From contig NZ_CP038800.1 of NCBI RefSeq assembly GCF_024400535.1, positions 1,736,001 through 1,800,000 on the forward strand: DNA of 64,000 nt. The letters are read 5' to 3'. Below are positions 47,803 to 57,089 of this stretch, piece after piece. The notes under the pieces were generated by a model that saw only the letters and a program-made list of their open reading frames with translations, made no database searches and was not told the DNA's origin. The stretch's first letter is position 1; the number at the start of each line of letters is the position of its first letter. The position numbers and the translations under genes are program-made. The stretch comes from Treponema denticola (GTDB lineage: Bacteria > Spirochaetota > Spirochaetia > Treponematales > Treponemataceae).

Positions 47803-49046
47803 TTTATATCCTTTACCGAATCAAAATCGAAAGTTTTATCGGAGAGTAAAAGCATTGCACCCTTACGCTCTATCGGAAGAGAAAATTTAAAACTTGTTCC
47901 CATGCCGTAATCCGAATAAACGTTTATGTCTCCTCCATGTTCTTTTATAACCTTATAAGTCATGGTCAGCCCCAAGCCCGTTCCGTCATGTTTTGTCGTA
48001 AAGTAAGGCTCAAATATTTTATGCATATCCTCGGGTAAGATGCCCTGCCCTGAATCCGAAATAGTTACAATAATAAAATCGTTTACTGCCTTTGTAGATA
48101 TATCCAAAAAGCCGCCATTAGGCATTGCGGCTTTTGCATTTGTTAGGACATTCATAAATGCCTGCCGCAAAAATCTTTCATCGCCTTGAATCTTAGGAAG
48201 ATCCTTTGAAAAGCTAAGAGCAATACTTATACCGCTGTCATTAAACTCGTCAAAAAAAGTATCGTACAGATTCTTTAAAAGAGCATTTATATCTACGGGA
48301 ACAAATTCGAATTTTAAGGGACGCACGGCAAACAAAAAATCCACCACGATTTTATTGAGCCTTTCAATTTCTTCTTCGATAACGCCTATATGTTTTTGAG
48401 CCTTTTGGTTTATGGATAAATTACAAGCCGTAAAATTTTTCTTTAAAAGCTGTAAATGAATGCTGATTGCTGCAAGAGGATTTTTTATCTCGTGAGCAAC
48501 GGCAGCTGCCACATTTGTAAGGCTTGCAAGATTTTCAAGGCGGCGGTTTTTAATCTCTTCAATTCTTTTTTCGGTAATATCCGCAATCATAATTATCGTA
48601 CCTTGAATTTTCTTTTCGGTTACCAAGGGAAGAACCGAAACTTCAATATATTTATTTTTACCTTCAGGCTTATCGGCTTTGAGGTTAAACTCTTTTGAAG
48701 TTTGTCCGCTTTCATTTTGAATAACCGAAGAAACAAAGTCGGCAATATCCTGAATCTTTATATGTTCCCAGACATTTTTTTCATGGCCTTCTCCTAAAGC
48801 GGAACCGCCAAGTGAAGTGCTTCTAAGAGAGGTTCCTCTAAAAGAGGTGCCTAAAATTCTTTCTGCAGCCCTATTCGATTTTATAATCTTATTTTCGGAA
48901 TCTGCAACTATAACACCGTCATTTAAAGAATCCATTACTGAATCCAATAGAGAATACTCGTTTGCAAGCAGCTTTACAAAGGTACGCAGTTGAGCTTCAT
49001 TCATGTTTGGGGATTTTTGTATTCCCCTTCTCATAAACTCTCTCAT
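47799..49046 (-). CDS. atoS: sensor histidine kinase (AtoS type), 415 aa
   Basis: Partner of the sigma54 regulator. No membrane helices, so a cytoplasmic sensor. PAS domain (SVMDSLNDGVIVADSENKII, then RAAERILG), followed by the dimerisation box VAAAVAHEIKNPLAAISIHL with the phosphorylated His (~185). The ATPase domain has N box NVLTNAKAAMPNGG, G1 ISDSGQGILPEDM, F box IFEPYFTTKHD and G2 GTGLGLTMTYKV. The PAS domain includes a Ser/Thr-Leu-Gly-rich insert (FRGTSLRSTSLGGSALGEG) that looks repetitive. ATG 49046 overlaps the ancestral end of holB by 4 bp. Confidence 0.92.
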   Translation of the reverse strand: MREFMRRGIQKSPNMNEAQLRTFVKLLANEYSLLDSVMDSLNDGVIVADSENKIIKSNRAAERILGTSFRGTSLRSTSLGGSALGEGHEKNVWEHIKIQDIADFVSSVIQNESGQTSKEFNLKADKPEGKNKYIEVSVLPLVTEKKIQGTIIMIADITEKRIEEIKNRRLENLASLTNVAAAVAHEIKNPLAAISIHLQLLKKNFTACNLSINQKAQKHIGVIEEEIERLNKIVVDFLFAVRPLKFEFVPVDINALLKNLYDTFFDEFNDSGISIALSFSKDLPKIQGDERFLRQAFMNVLTNAKAAMPNGGFLDISTKAVNDFIIVTISDSGQGILPEDMHKIFEPYFTTKHDGTGLGLTMTYKVIKEHGGDINVYSDYGMGTSFKFSLPIERKGAMLLLSDKTFDFDSVKDIK

Positions 49047-49216
49047 ATAAGTTTTTCCTTAATTTCTTCTGCCAAATTTTCTAAAGCGGCTTGAGGCGAG
49101 ATGTTAAAAATATCTACGGCAGCTTCGGCATTTTTTATTAAAGCCGTTATTTTAAAATAAGATTCAAGTTCCAAGGCGGAACATTCTTCATTTTTTAAGC
49201 CGTCTTGTAAAAAAAA

Positions 49217-50332
49217 TTAAAGGCTGTTTAAGAACAAAATATAAATCGTATGAGGTTTACATTTATTTAAAAGATTTACAATGTTTGAAACCGTGCAATT
49301 TGAATTGTCATACTTGTTTTTATTTTTGTAATTTGAGATCGAATTATAAAGAGCCGAGGGAAGAATTTTATTTTGCCTGTCTATGAGCAAAAAAACATAC
49401 TCATAAAATAAGGCTGCCGCATTTTGAATCATACGAAAACTTACCGGTAAAAAACCGTAAAGGTAAGAGCTTAAAAGATTGAACTTACCGAAGGGTTCAT
49501 GGCAAGGCTCTCCTTTAAAAACCCGTCTTATAACTTCTTCTTGGGATTTTTTATCTCTTTCTTTAAAAGTATAAGTGCGTACCCTTGACAGTATCGTCGG
49601 CATAATCGCTCCCCGATGAGCGGTGGTTAAAATAAAGACGGCATAGGAAGGCGGCTCTTCTAAAATTTTTAAAAAAGCATTTCTAGCACCTTCCTGCATC
49701 TTATCGGCATTTTCGACAATCAATACTTTTTTTATTCCCGAAGGCATTAGGCGCACCCATGAGGAGGCCTTTCTAACCTGATTTATGGGAATAGTATCGT
49801 ACATACATTCGTCTTGAAGTTTTGCGGATTTTAAAACAAGAGCTTCCGCAGTTTTGTTAAGCACCTTGTCATCTATAGTTTCGATAGGGCCGGAACATAG
49901 ATCGGCCAGGAGTTCTTCAATCTCTGCAATGACGGGGGCGGCTTTAACGAATCTTGTTTCATCCGTATCCCAAAGACGGGGATCGAATCGAGCGGTAAGT
50001 TTTCTAATAGCCCGCAAAAATAAATATCTCGAAGAAAGAGTTTTTGTTTTTAATAAGGTCTCGCAGGCAGCCTTGATTTCGGGGCTGTGGTCCCGTGCTC
50101 CCAAAATAAGAACATCGGAAGAAATCATCTCTTTTTGCCTCAAGCATGAAGAACAAGTACATGTCCAGTTTCCCGATTCGGTACAAGAAACGGAGCGGGC
50201 AAGCTCAAGGGCTGCGGTCAGCTTTCCCGAACATTCAGGCCCCGAAAACAAAATCGAAGGTGGAAGTTTTTTTTGTTTTATATCTTGAATGAGCCTAAGC
50301 CCCGCTTCTTGATCTATGAGATTTTCAAACAT
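49217..50332 (-). CDS. holB: DNA polymerase III delta' subunit, 371 aa, cut short by an in-frame TAA
   Basis: Clamp-loader subunit. N-terminal AAA+ part: SILFSGPECSGKLTAALELA (degenerate P loop), zinc-type Cys cluster TCTCSSCLRQKEM, then IPINQVRKASSWVRLMPSG followed by KKVLIVENADKMQEGARNAF and LKILEEPPSYAVFILTTAHR with SRVRTYTF (SRC-like motif). Translation stops at TAA 49217-49219, but the same frame stays open for 57 more codons (FFLQDGLKNEECSALELESY onward) to a TGA at 49043-49045 that overlaps the kinase start. The full product would be ~429 residues. The lost part belongs to the collar domain that holds the clamp-loader pentamer together, so either the short form suffices or the codon is an error. 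Confidence 0.85.
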   Translation of the reverse strand: MFENLIDQEAGLRLIQDIKQKKLPPSILFSGPECSGKLTAALELARSVSCTESGNWTCTCSSCLRQKEMISSDVLILGARDHSPEIKAACETLLKTKTLSSRYLFLRAIRKLTARFDPRLWDTDETRFVKAAPVIAEIEELLADLCSGPIETIDDKVLNKTAEALVLKSAKLQDECMYDTIPINQVRKASSWVRLMPSGIKKVLIVENADKMQEGARNAFLKILEEPPSYAVFILTTAHRGAIMPTILSRVRTYTFKERDKKSQEEVIRRVFKGEPCHEPFGKFNLLSSYLYGFLPVSFRMIQNAAALFYEYVFLLIDRQNKILPSALYNSISNYKNKNKYDNSNCTVSNIVNLLNKCKPHTIYILFLNSL

Positions 50333-50346
50333 CTACAACTCCTACC

Positions 50347-50814
50347 CTAAAACTGCTTGGTAATATCTAAAATAAATGGAGAAAGGATTTTCGCAAAAAT
50401 GCTTTCACTTAATATTTTATCGAATGAAACAAAGGTTTGGATATTGATAAGCATGAGGATAACTCCTATGACAATCAAGCCTTCTACAAGGCCCAGACAA
50501 AAACCTAATGACCTGTCCAAATTTTTTAATGACTCGCTTGAAAAAAGGGAGCCTAAAAAAACTTGAACCAATTTTATAATCAAATAAGTAGATAAAAATA
50601 AAATCAAAAAGGCTATCACGGCAGATAAGGATTTTCCTCCAAGAAGCTCGGTAATTACAGGGGTAAGCAATTTATAAAACAAAAAAGCTACAAGTCCGCC
50701 GACAATAACCGCAGCCTTTGAAAAAAACTCGTCTATAAAACCGGTTACGGTAACCTTAATAACAAAAAAACTTAATATAATCAAAAAAACTATATCGGCA
50801 CTTCCTATCCGCAT
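50347..50814 (-). CDS. CvpA-family membrane protein, 155 aa
   Basis: Four predicted membrane helices: SADIVFLIILSFFVIKVTVT, FFSKAAVIVGGLVAFLFYKL, LSAVIAFLILFLSTYLIIKL and LGLVEGLIVIGVILMLINI, with the conserved SLGFCLGLVEG stretch before the last helix (family DRxlGxxxGxxxg). CvpA relatives are linked to colicin V production and purine regulation, but the molecular role is open. It sits between murG and holB in one leftward unit (14 and 28 bp gaps). Confidence 0.85.
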   Translation of the reverse strand: MRIGSADIVFLIILSFFVIKVTVTGFIDEFFSKAAVIVGGLVAFLFYKLLTPVITELLGGKSLSAVIAFLILFLSTYLIIKLVQVFLGSLFSSESLKNLDRSLGFCLGLVEGLIVIGVILMLINIQTFVSFDKILSESIFAKILSPFILDITKQF

Positions 50815-50842
50815 TTAATTATTCTCCATCACTTAATCCTGC

Positions 50843-52018
50843 TTAAAGATCTTCATTCTTAGATGTAAAAAAGCTTTTTAAAAAGTCAGCAATTACGAGG
50901 GCAGGTTTTTCACCTGCCAAGGCGGCAGAAGCCTGAGCCATATTTTTTAGCCTTTCGTTTCCGCTTATGTTTTCTTCAAAACCAAGATCCCGCAAAAGCT
51001 TTATAAAAATATCGGACCTTACATCTTCGCCCAAAAGAATTTCTGCGGAACCTTTTTTCTTAAAGAATTCGGCATTTTCTATTTGATCGCCGCGGGAGCT
51101 TCCCTTTTCAAGAGGAACCAAAATCATAGGCTTACCGGCAGCTGCCGATTCCCAAACCGTATTGGCTCCTGCCCGCGACACCACAATCGAAGAAAGGCTT
51201 AAAACATCGGCCATCTCCTTTTTTATAAAGGGATAGGGTTTATAGTTTTCTGCAAATTCGGGGGAGGACTTTAAAAGGCCTTCTTTAATTTTTTGTCCCT
51301 GATCCATATTGGCTTCCCCAATCTGATGAACCACAACAAAATGCTTTACAAGATATTCGATTGAATCGGAAATCAAATCGTTTAACTGTCTTGCACCGAG
51401 ACTTCCGCCTAAAACAAACAAAACAGGTAAGTTCGATTTTATGTTTAAAAAAGAACGCCCCTTTTCTGGCCTGCCCGAATAAAAACTTAAGCGGACGGGA
51501 TTTCCCGTACATATAACCTTTGAACGGAGAGAAGCCGGCAAAAGCTCCGCTGTTTCTTGATATGAAACCAAAATACGGTTTGCAAATTTAGAATTAATCC
51601 TTGTTGCAAGGCCGGGCGAAAAATCACACTCGTGAGTGATAACCGGAATTTTTAAGAATTTTGCAGCGGCACAGGGAGGAACCGAAACAAAGCCGCCCTT
51701 AGAAAAAACCAAAACAGGTTTTAACTTTAAAAGAATAAAAAAGGACTTTATAAAGCCTGCCGCAACCTTAAAAACATCTATAAAGTTTTGAAAACTAAAA
51801 TACCGCCTCAATTTTCCGGCAGGAATACCTATGAATTCAAGAACTGAAGGAGAAGCCGAGTAAAGCTCGGAAGATTCAACTATTTTGCGGTCAACTCCCT
51901 TAGCAGAGCCGATCCAGACTATTCTGCATTCCAAAGAAGAGCTCAAAGCCTCTGCAACGGCAAGTCCGGGAAAAATATGCCCCCCCGTTCCGCCTCCTGT
52001 AAAAACAACACATTTCAT
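50843..52018 (-). CDS. murG: UDP-N-acetylglucosamine transferase MurG, 391 aa
   Basis: Adds GlcNAc to lipid I on the inner membrane face to make lipid II for peptidoglycan. GT-B fold: MKCVVFTGGGTGGHIFPGLA (first glycine loop), a second loop LPVLFVLGGSLGARQLNDLI and the donor site SIVVSRAGANTVWESAAAGK followed by PMILVPLEKGSSRGDQIENA. Somewhat longer than E. coli MurG. Start at ATG 52018 directly before the glycine loop. The GGG-rich loop is encoded with seven consecutive G, which is usual here and not a regulatory tract. Confidence 0.95.
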   Translation of the reverse strand: MKCVVFTGGGTGGHIFPGLAVAEALSSSLECRIVWIGSAKGVDRKIVESSELYSASPSVLEFIGIPAGKLRRYFSFQNFIDVFKVAAGFIKSFFILLKLKPVLVFSKGGFVSVPPCAAAKFLKIPVITHECDFSPGLATRINSKFANRILVSYQETAELLPASLRSKVICTGNPVRLSFYSGRPEKGRSFLNIKSNLPVLFVLGGSLGARQLNDLISDSIEYLVKHFVVVHQIGEANMDQGQKIKEGLLKSSPEFAENYKPYPFIKKEMADVLSLSSIVVSRAGANTVWESAAAGKPMILVPLEKGSSRGDQIENAEFFKKKGSAEILLGEDVRSDIFIKLLRDLGFEENISGNERLKNMAQASAALAGEKPALVIADFLKSFFTSKNEDL

Positions 52019-52063
52019 AAATGTAAGTGTATCACAATGACACAATTTTGAAAAGGGCTATTT

Positions 52064-52525
52064 ACAGGGCAACCGCACTATAAATAAAAAATAATGAATA
52101 AGAATAAATAAACCCGATATTACTGGTTGGGTGGTATATATATGGAAATAAAAGCAGCCTTATCACAAATAAGCGGCTTTAGAAGAGAACACGGAAAAAA
52201 GGGCATTCATATTGTTTCGGCTCAGATGGATTTAAAAGACATGATAGTAACGATTGATGCTATGGGCTGTCAAAAGAAAATAACAGAAAAGATACAAGGT
52301 ATTTTATTTGATGAGGATTATTTCTGAGAATCAGAAAAGATCATGCAGCACAAAATACGGCTATTTTGAGAAAAATAACTATGAATTTAATCAAACTAGC
52401 TCCGGAACCGGTACGTCAACGGCCAACAAAGAAAAAAGCCTCAATGAAACAAAAACTAGGTCTTTGTATGATCAACGATGAGTTCTTATTCTCTGTTCTT
52501 CAACTTTTGTGATGCGTTTGCCCTG
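52064..52525. mobile_element. miniature ISAs1 deletion derivative, copy 2
   Basis: About 460 bp with ends as in copy 1 (left ACAGGGCAACCGCA, right TGCGTTTGCCCTG with one mismatch). Keeps ATG 52142 and a 61-residue frame joining the transposase N terminus (MEIKAALSQISGFRREHGKK) to an internal segment (IVTIDAMGCQKKITEKI, with the catalytic-region motif IDAMGCQ). It ends in the same C-terminal coding region as copy 1 (NLIKLAPEPVRQRP). The internal deletion differs from copy 1, so the two arose independently from one parent IS. Confidence 0.8.
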
Positions 52526-52545
52526 ATTTGTTCATAGTATTTAAT

Positions 52546-52568
52546 GCCCCAATGCTCTGCATCGGGGC
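52546..52568 (-). terminator. terminator of the 48-aa gene
   Basis: GCCCCAATGC (52546-52555) pairs with GCATCGGGGC (52559-52568) with one G-T type mismatch, just after the stop of the small leftward gene. Confidence 0.55.
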
Positions 52569-52589
52569 TAAACTTATCATTATAATAAA

Positions 52590-52736
52590 TTACTTCCCTT
52601 TCTTGTTCGGATTCAGTTGTTCACCGCGATTGCCTTGATTTTGATCATACTGGATATTTGTACCGGCTGTACCCTTATTGGGATTTTGCATATTCGCTTG
52701 ATTATCAGCCGGTTTTATCGGTTTATTTTTGCTCAT
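52590..52736 (-). CDS. small Asn/Gln-rich protein, 48 aa
   Basis: Begins MSKNKPIKPADNQANMQNPN and ends QGNRGEQLNPNKKGK. The final GNRGEQLNPN segment resembles the short NRxxQLNPN motif seen in many very small bacterial proteins of unknown role. Strong GGGGGAGA ribosome site before ATG 52736 and a hairpin after the stop support expression. It lies 15 bp downstream of the lipoprotein gene, in the same direction, so probably co-transcribed. Confidence 0.6.
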   Translation of the reverse strand: MSKNKPIKPADNQANMQNPNKGTAGTNIQYDQNQGNRGEQLNPNKKGK

Positions 52737-52751
52737 ACTATCTCCCCCTAT

Positions 52752-53957
52752 TTATTTAAAAACAACGCTGATTTTAATTTTCCCACTTTTAAAGTCGGAA
52801 GCCTTTACCGTGTATCTCATCCATGAATCGGTTTCATATTCCTTTTTAACATCATTGATATACCAATTTTCAACAATTTTACCCGGAGGTAAAATCGCTT
52901 CAAACTGCAATTTATCATTTTCCTGTATCGGAGCTCCGTTATTTATATCCGTATAAGGGGATGAATTTATGTTTTGGCATTTTACACGCGTAGAATCAAA
53001 TTCGATAGTTCCTTGTTCAGGGTCTTTAGTGTCAAATCGGACTTTAATTTTTCCGTCTGCAAAGTCGGAAGCCTTTACCGTGTATCTCATCCATGAATCT
53101 GTTTCATATTTCTTTTTAACATCATTGATATACCAATTTTCAACAATTTTACCGGCAGGCAAAATCGCTTCAAACTGCAATTTATCATTTTCCTGTATCT
53201 GAGCTCCGGTATTTATATTCGTATAAGGATCTGTATTTGTGTTTTGGCATGTTACACTTGCATCAAATTCGATAGTTCCTTGTTCAGGGTCTTTAGTGTC
53301 AAATCTGACTTTAAGTTTTCCGCTTACAAAGTCGGAAGCCTTTACCGTGTAGCTCATCCATGAATATGTTTCATATTTCTTTTTAACATCATTGATATAC
53401 CAATTTTTAACAATTTTACCCGGAGGTAAAATCGCTTCAAACCTTAATTTATCATTTTCCTGTATCGGAGCTCCGGTATTTATATTCGTATAAGGGTATG
53501 AATTTGTGTTTTGACATGTTACACTTGAATCAAATTCTATAGTTTTTTGTACAGGGTCTTTAGTGTCAAACCGGACTTTAAGCCTTCCGCCTGCAATGTC
53601 GGATGCCTTTACCGTGTAGCTCATCAATGAATCGGTTTTATCTTCCTGTTTAACATCATTGATATACCAATTTTTAACAATTTTACCGGCAGGTAAAATC
53701 GCTTGAAACTTCAATTCATCATTTTCTTTTATCGGATCCCCGGTATTTATATTCGTATAAGGGTATGAATTTGTTTTTTTGCATGTTACACGCGCAGAAT
53801 CAAATTCTACTATATTTTTTGTTATTGTTCCGCCATTCGGCTGCAGACAACCGGTAATTAATGCAACCGCACTAATTATTAAAATTAATGTTCCGATTAT
53901 CGAAACTCTCTTTTTCTGTTTCACTTCTACCTTCCTTTTTGCAATGTTCTTTTTCAT
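52752..53957 (-). CDS. repeat lipoprotein with four ~85-residue tandem domains, 401 aa
   Basis: Signal sequence VSIIGTLILIISAVALITGC with a lipobox (ALITGC), so a lipid-anchored envelope protein. Four tandem repeats of about 85 residues follow, each with EFDS...TC, YPYTNINTG, PIQENDKLRFEAILPPGKIV, NWYINDVKKKYE, SWMSYTVKASDF and KVRFDTKDPEQG. Each unit looks like a small beta-sandwich or InlB-B-repeat-like domain. Repeats 2-4 are nearly identical in DNA, so the copy number is likely to vary by recombination. Function probably adhesive or structural. The promoter region has a G-tract. Confidence 0.8.
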   Translation of the reverse strand: MKKNIAKRKVEVKQKKRVSIIGTLILIISAVALITGCLQPNGGTITKNIVEFDSARVTCKKTNSYPYTNINTGDPIKENDELKFQAILPAGKIVKNWYINDVKQEDKTDSLMSYTVKASDIAGGRLKVRFDTKDPVQKTIEFDSSVTCQNTNSYPYTNINTGAPIQENDKLRFEAILPPGKIVKNWYINDVKKKYETYSWMSYTVKASDFVSGKLKVRFDTKDPEQGTIEFDASVTCQNTNTDPYTNINTGAQIQENDKLQFEAILPAGKIVENWYINDVKKKYETDSWMRYTVKASDFADGKIKVRFDTKDPEQGTIEFDSTRVKCQNINSSPYTDINNGAPIQENDKLQFEAILPPGKIVENWYINDVKKEYETDSWMRYTVKASDFKSGKIKISVVFK

Positions 53958-54051
53958 TGCAAGTTCGTATTTTTTATCGAAAGAATGTCAAATTGTTTGT
54001 TACCTGAATACTTTAAGGTATGTCAACCCAACATATTTTCACACATTTTTC

Positions 54052-54077
54052 ATTATACCCCCCCAATTTTTTGTCAA
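54052..54077 (-). promoter_or_regulatory. putative lipoprotein promoter with G7 tract in the spacer
   Basis: Leftward TTGACA (complement of 54072-54077) and TATAAT (complement of 54052-54057) are separated by only 14 bp, seven of them a G run (C7 at 54058-54064 on the + strand). Two more TTGACA hexamers lie downstream (about 54021 and 53986), so the true start is uncertain. Confidence 0.5.
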
Positions 54078-54160
54078 CCCTATTGACAATTTTTTTTATA
54101 TTTTTTTTAAAATGCAGAATAACTGCCGAAAGCTGTCAAAGACACAAAGATACAATATAC

Positions 54161-54189
54161 TTGACAATATATCCTCATTAATATATATT
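54161..54189 (+). promoter_or_regulatory. brnTA promoter, leaderless geometry
   Basis: TTGACA (54161-54166), 17-bp spacer, TATATT (54184-54189), then exactly 6 bp to the BrnT ATG. No ribosome site in between. Confidence 0.7.
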
Positions 54190-54195
54190 TGGCTT

Positions 54196-54513
54196 ATGGG
54201 GAAAACAATTATAAGTAATGATAATCGTTTTGAATGGGATGAAGAGAAAAATCTTGCTAATATTGAAAAGCATGGAATAGACTTTGAAGAAATATTGGAA
54301 GTATTTGATGATCCAGCCTTTTTAACAGGATATGATTTTGAAAATTCCGAAAAAGAAGATAGATATTACGGAATTGGAAATTTGAACGGAATATTGATAG
54401 TGTTGGTCTTTTTTACCGAGAAAAAAAACAGAATACGGTTAATATCTGCACGGCAAGCAGATAAAGACTTGAGTGAGGAATATTATGATTACTTCAAAAA
54501 AATTAACAGCTGA
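54196..54513 (+). CDS. brnT: BrnT-family ribonuclease toxin, 105 aa
   Basis: RelE-fold toxin of a type II toxin-antitoxin system. It has the family opening FEWDEEKNLANIEKHGIDFE (WDxxKxxxNxxKHGvsF), then EVFDDPAF and the C-terminal catalytic-strand pattern RIRLISARQADKDLSEEYYD (R..iSaR.a...E...Y). Full length. ATG 54196 chosen at the family start; the open frame upstream runs through non-coding AT-rich sequence. Its 3' end overlaps brnA by 29 bp. Confidence 0.92.
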   Translation: MGKTIISNDNRFEWDEEKNLANIEKHGIDFEEILEVFDDPAFLTGYDFENSEKEDRYYGIGNLNGILIVLVFFTEKKNRIRLISARQADKDLSEEYYDYFKKINS

Positions 54514-54757
54514 AAGATTGGAAGAAATAAAAAATTATCCTATATCGTATGATGAGGATAGTCCAAAACTGACAAAGGAACAAATTGCAAGACTAAGGCC
54601 GGCTCATGAAGAATATTGGAATGTAACGCCAATTAAAAAAACAATTTCGATAAAAATAGATGCCGATATTCTTGCAGTACTTCAGTCTTTAGGTAAAGGC
54701 TATCAGACAAGAATAAACAGTATTTTAAGGAAAGCTATTACTACAGGAGATTATTAA
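54485..54757 (+). CDS. brnA: BrnA-family antitoxin, 90 aa
   Basis: Antitoxin with a C-terminal ribbon-helix-helix domain: the conserved KKTISIKIDADILAVLQSLG followed by GKGYQTRINSILRKAI is the BrnA signature (K.v.iRlD.dVl..fK..G.GYQtriN.vLR). The N-terminal part contains EEIKNYPISYDEDSPKLTKE and ARLRPAHEEYW. ATG 54485 lies inside the end of brnT. Should bind BrnT and repress the common promoter. Confidence 0.92.
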   Translation: MITSKKLTAERLEEIKNYPISYDEDSPKLTKEQIARLRPAHEEYWNVTPIKKTISIKIDADILAVLQSLGKGYQTRINSILRKAITTGDY

Positions 54758-54779
54758 TCTAACACTTACATGAACGGAA

Positions 54780-55094
54780 ATGATAATTGCCTGTCTTCTC
54801 CATGATGTTTCTTACTGCGAAGAATTCTGCGGCAAGGAGGATTGGCTTAACCATGGACGAAATGCGGCAAAAATCTCCTATCCTTTTCTTAAAGAATTGG
54901 GATTGCCTGAAGATAGGATTAACGATATATGTTACGGAATAGCGATTCATGTAGACGACAAAGCCGATTTTGAGGGAGAGCGCACCCCATTTGCTCTGAC
55001 GGTAGGAGATGCGGATAATATTGACAGATTTGATGTGTATAGGATTTATGAAACTCTGCATAACAATAATTTTAAAGATATGAATTGCCATTGA
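54780..55094 (+). pseudogene. HD-domain phosphohydrolase fragment
   Basis: Starts within the domain: IIACLLHDVSYCEEFCGKED (the HD pair), then WLNHGRNAAKISYPFLKELG, CYGIAIHVDDKADF and ALTVGDADNIDRFDVYRIYE (distal Asp). The N-terminal part with the first His and the C-terminal end are missing. The small product would lack a full metal site, so a remnant is likely. The frame on the opposite strand of the same region is a shadow. Confidence 0.65.
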
Positions 55095-55145
55095 TACAAA
55101 ACCCAATGCGAAAATCTTGCTAAAAATCCGATATTGTGCTATTAT

Positions 55146-57026
55146 ATGCAAATGATGAAAAGAAAATTTATACGGAAACTTTGTTGTTTTACTCTCATTT
55201 TAACGCTTTTTCAGGGCTATACTCAAGTTTTTCCCCAAGAAAATGACAAGTCAATTAAAGAAATACGAACCGAAGCCATGGATTTTTATCGAAACGAAAT
55301 CTCGGCGGCCTCAATAAACGAAATATCCGGCGAAAATTTAGGAGTTTGGCAGGATGTGCTTAATGCCTCCCTTTTTATGCTCATAAGAAATAACGAGCTT
55401 TACCGAGGCAGAATGCGCCTTATAATTGAAGAAAATCAAATAATCAAATGCGGAATTTATCCTGATGGGACTATCTTGATAAGTACAGGACTTTTCGATT
55501 ACATAGAAGCTCGAATTGCCGAAAATTTAACAGCTTCTCCGCGAAGAATAAAAAACTTAAACATTGAAAGAGAAAAAATGCTTTCAGCTTTTTTAGCCCA
55601 TGCAGCAGCATCGTTTGCCCTTGACAATAAGCTGGTCTATTTTTCGGACCCAAGGAGAAGCGGAGAAAAAAACAGCGAACTTTTAAAATCATACAATTTG
55701 ACTGCCGACAGCTTTACCTTGATTCTTTTAAAAACTTGCAGGTTACGATTCAAACCTTTTTTACAGTCATCTTGAAGACCTAAAAAGAATCCAAGCCGAT
55801 CCTAATTACGCAAAAAAATTTGAAAGTTTTTTTACCGATAACTTTTCACCGCAACAGCGTATAAGCAATTTACTTAAACACAAGGATGAGGCAGAAGCCG
55901 TTGCCGATGAAATTTTCTATGTGCTTGATGCAGTCAGAAGTGATGATGAAAATGCTATTGAAGATGCAAAGCAAAGAGTTTCGGCCCTGCGGACAGCCTT
56001 TCCTAACAATATGTATTTTAAAAGATTGGCAGCCGTAACAGCACATAAAAAATGGGCATCAGGTATTTCAAATAAAGGACTTTTAACCGCCTATCCTGCA
56101 GCTGCACAAGATTCAAAAACGGCGAAACAAAATTATGAGATTTTAAATTTCGATCCTAAAAGTCTTTTGATAGATCAAAAAAAAACGAAGAAACGGAATC
56201 AATTCCGGGAAATATAAACGATTATGATGAAGCCGTAAGAGCTTATAAAAGCTACCTAAATTCAATTGAAGAATCAGGAATGAAATCTTCATATTCAATG
56301 CTTCTTTTTTATTCTCCCAACATAAACGATAAAACGCAGGCTCTTTCTCTTGCCGAAAAAGCCTACTTAAGTGAAAACGGAACAGGAAGCCTAATTGCCG
56401 CATCGAACTATGCTTCCCTCCTCTACCTTTCGCAAAAAGATTTTACAAAAGCAAAACTCATTTTAGAATCCTTAATAAAAGATAATTCAATCACAAAAAA
56501 CGATCCGCTCTTTTTAATTTCAGGAACTATAATTGATACAAGAATTATTATCTTTAATTATGCAAGAATGCTTTTTGGTTTAGGTGAATCGGAAAAGGCC
56601 TTAAAGGCTCGCGAACAATTACGCAGTTTAATTTTCTCTATGGAAAAATATAATCCTATAATTTTAAAAAAGATTAAGCTTGAAGATACCACAGATGATT
56701 TAATCGAATATTGGGGTAAACCTTCAAGAATAAAATATAATTATTTTTCTGAAAAGTGGTATTACGATTTTTTAAATGCCGAGGTTTCAATTTCAACTGC
56801 AACAAACAATAACATAGAAAAGATTTCGATTTTTGCAGATTCCAATTTATCATTGCCCAATGATTTACGGGTAGGAGAAACAAAAAAGTCTTTTGAAAGT
56901 TTTTTCGGCAAACCGATTTATACGGCAGGAGATTGTGAAAACTATTTTTATAAATCGAACAAAATTCAGGTTTTATATTTAAACGGATTTATAAGGCAAA
57001 TATCCATAACAAAACTTGAATTCTAA
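55146..57026 (+). pseudogene. M48-like/TPR exported protein gene with two frameshifts
   Basis: Once a single gene of about 620 codons. Part 1 (to ~55735): signal peptide (FIRKLCCFTLILTLFQGYTQ) and an M48-peptidase-like region, ISTGLFDYIEARIAE then AFLAHAAASFALDN, where the expected HExxH is HAAAS. A shift in an A run near 55733 moves to the frame of KLAGYDSNLFYSHLEDLKRI and on to ~56180. A second shift in the A9 run at 56177-56185 leads to NDYDEAVRAYKSYLNSIEES, TPR-like helices and a C-terminal module (WYYDFLNAEVSI, GETKKSFESFFGKP) ending at 57026. Both breaks lie in homopolymers, so error is possible. The lost metal site suggests a non-catalytic protein anyway. Confidence 0.7.
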
Positions 57027-57089
57027 AATTATTGTAAGCAGCTTATTTTAAACATGCTTATTATAAGCGGCTTATTTTGAGGAATAAAA

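Noticed and set aside
51980-51986. G7 run at the start of murG as a phase-variation tract
   Set aside because: It encodes the invariant glycine-rich GGGTGGH loop of an essential enzyme; slippage would be lethal.
54759-55151. Leftward 130-codon frame over the HD-domain fragment
   Set aside because: The rightward strand carries recognisable HD motifs; the leftward text has no family features or ribosome site.
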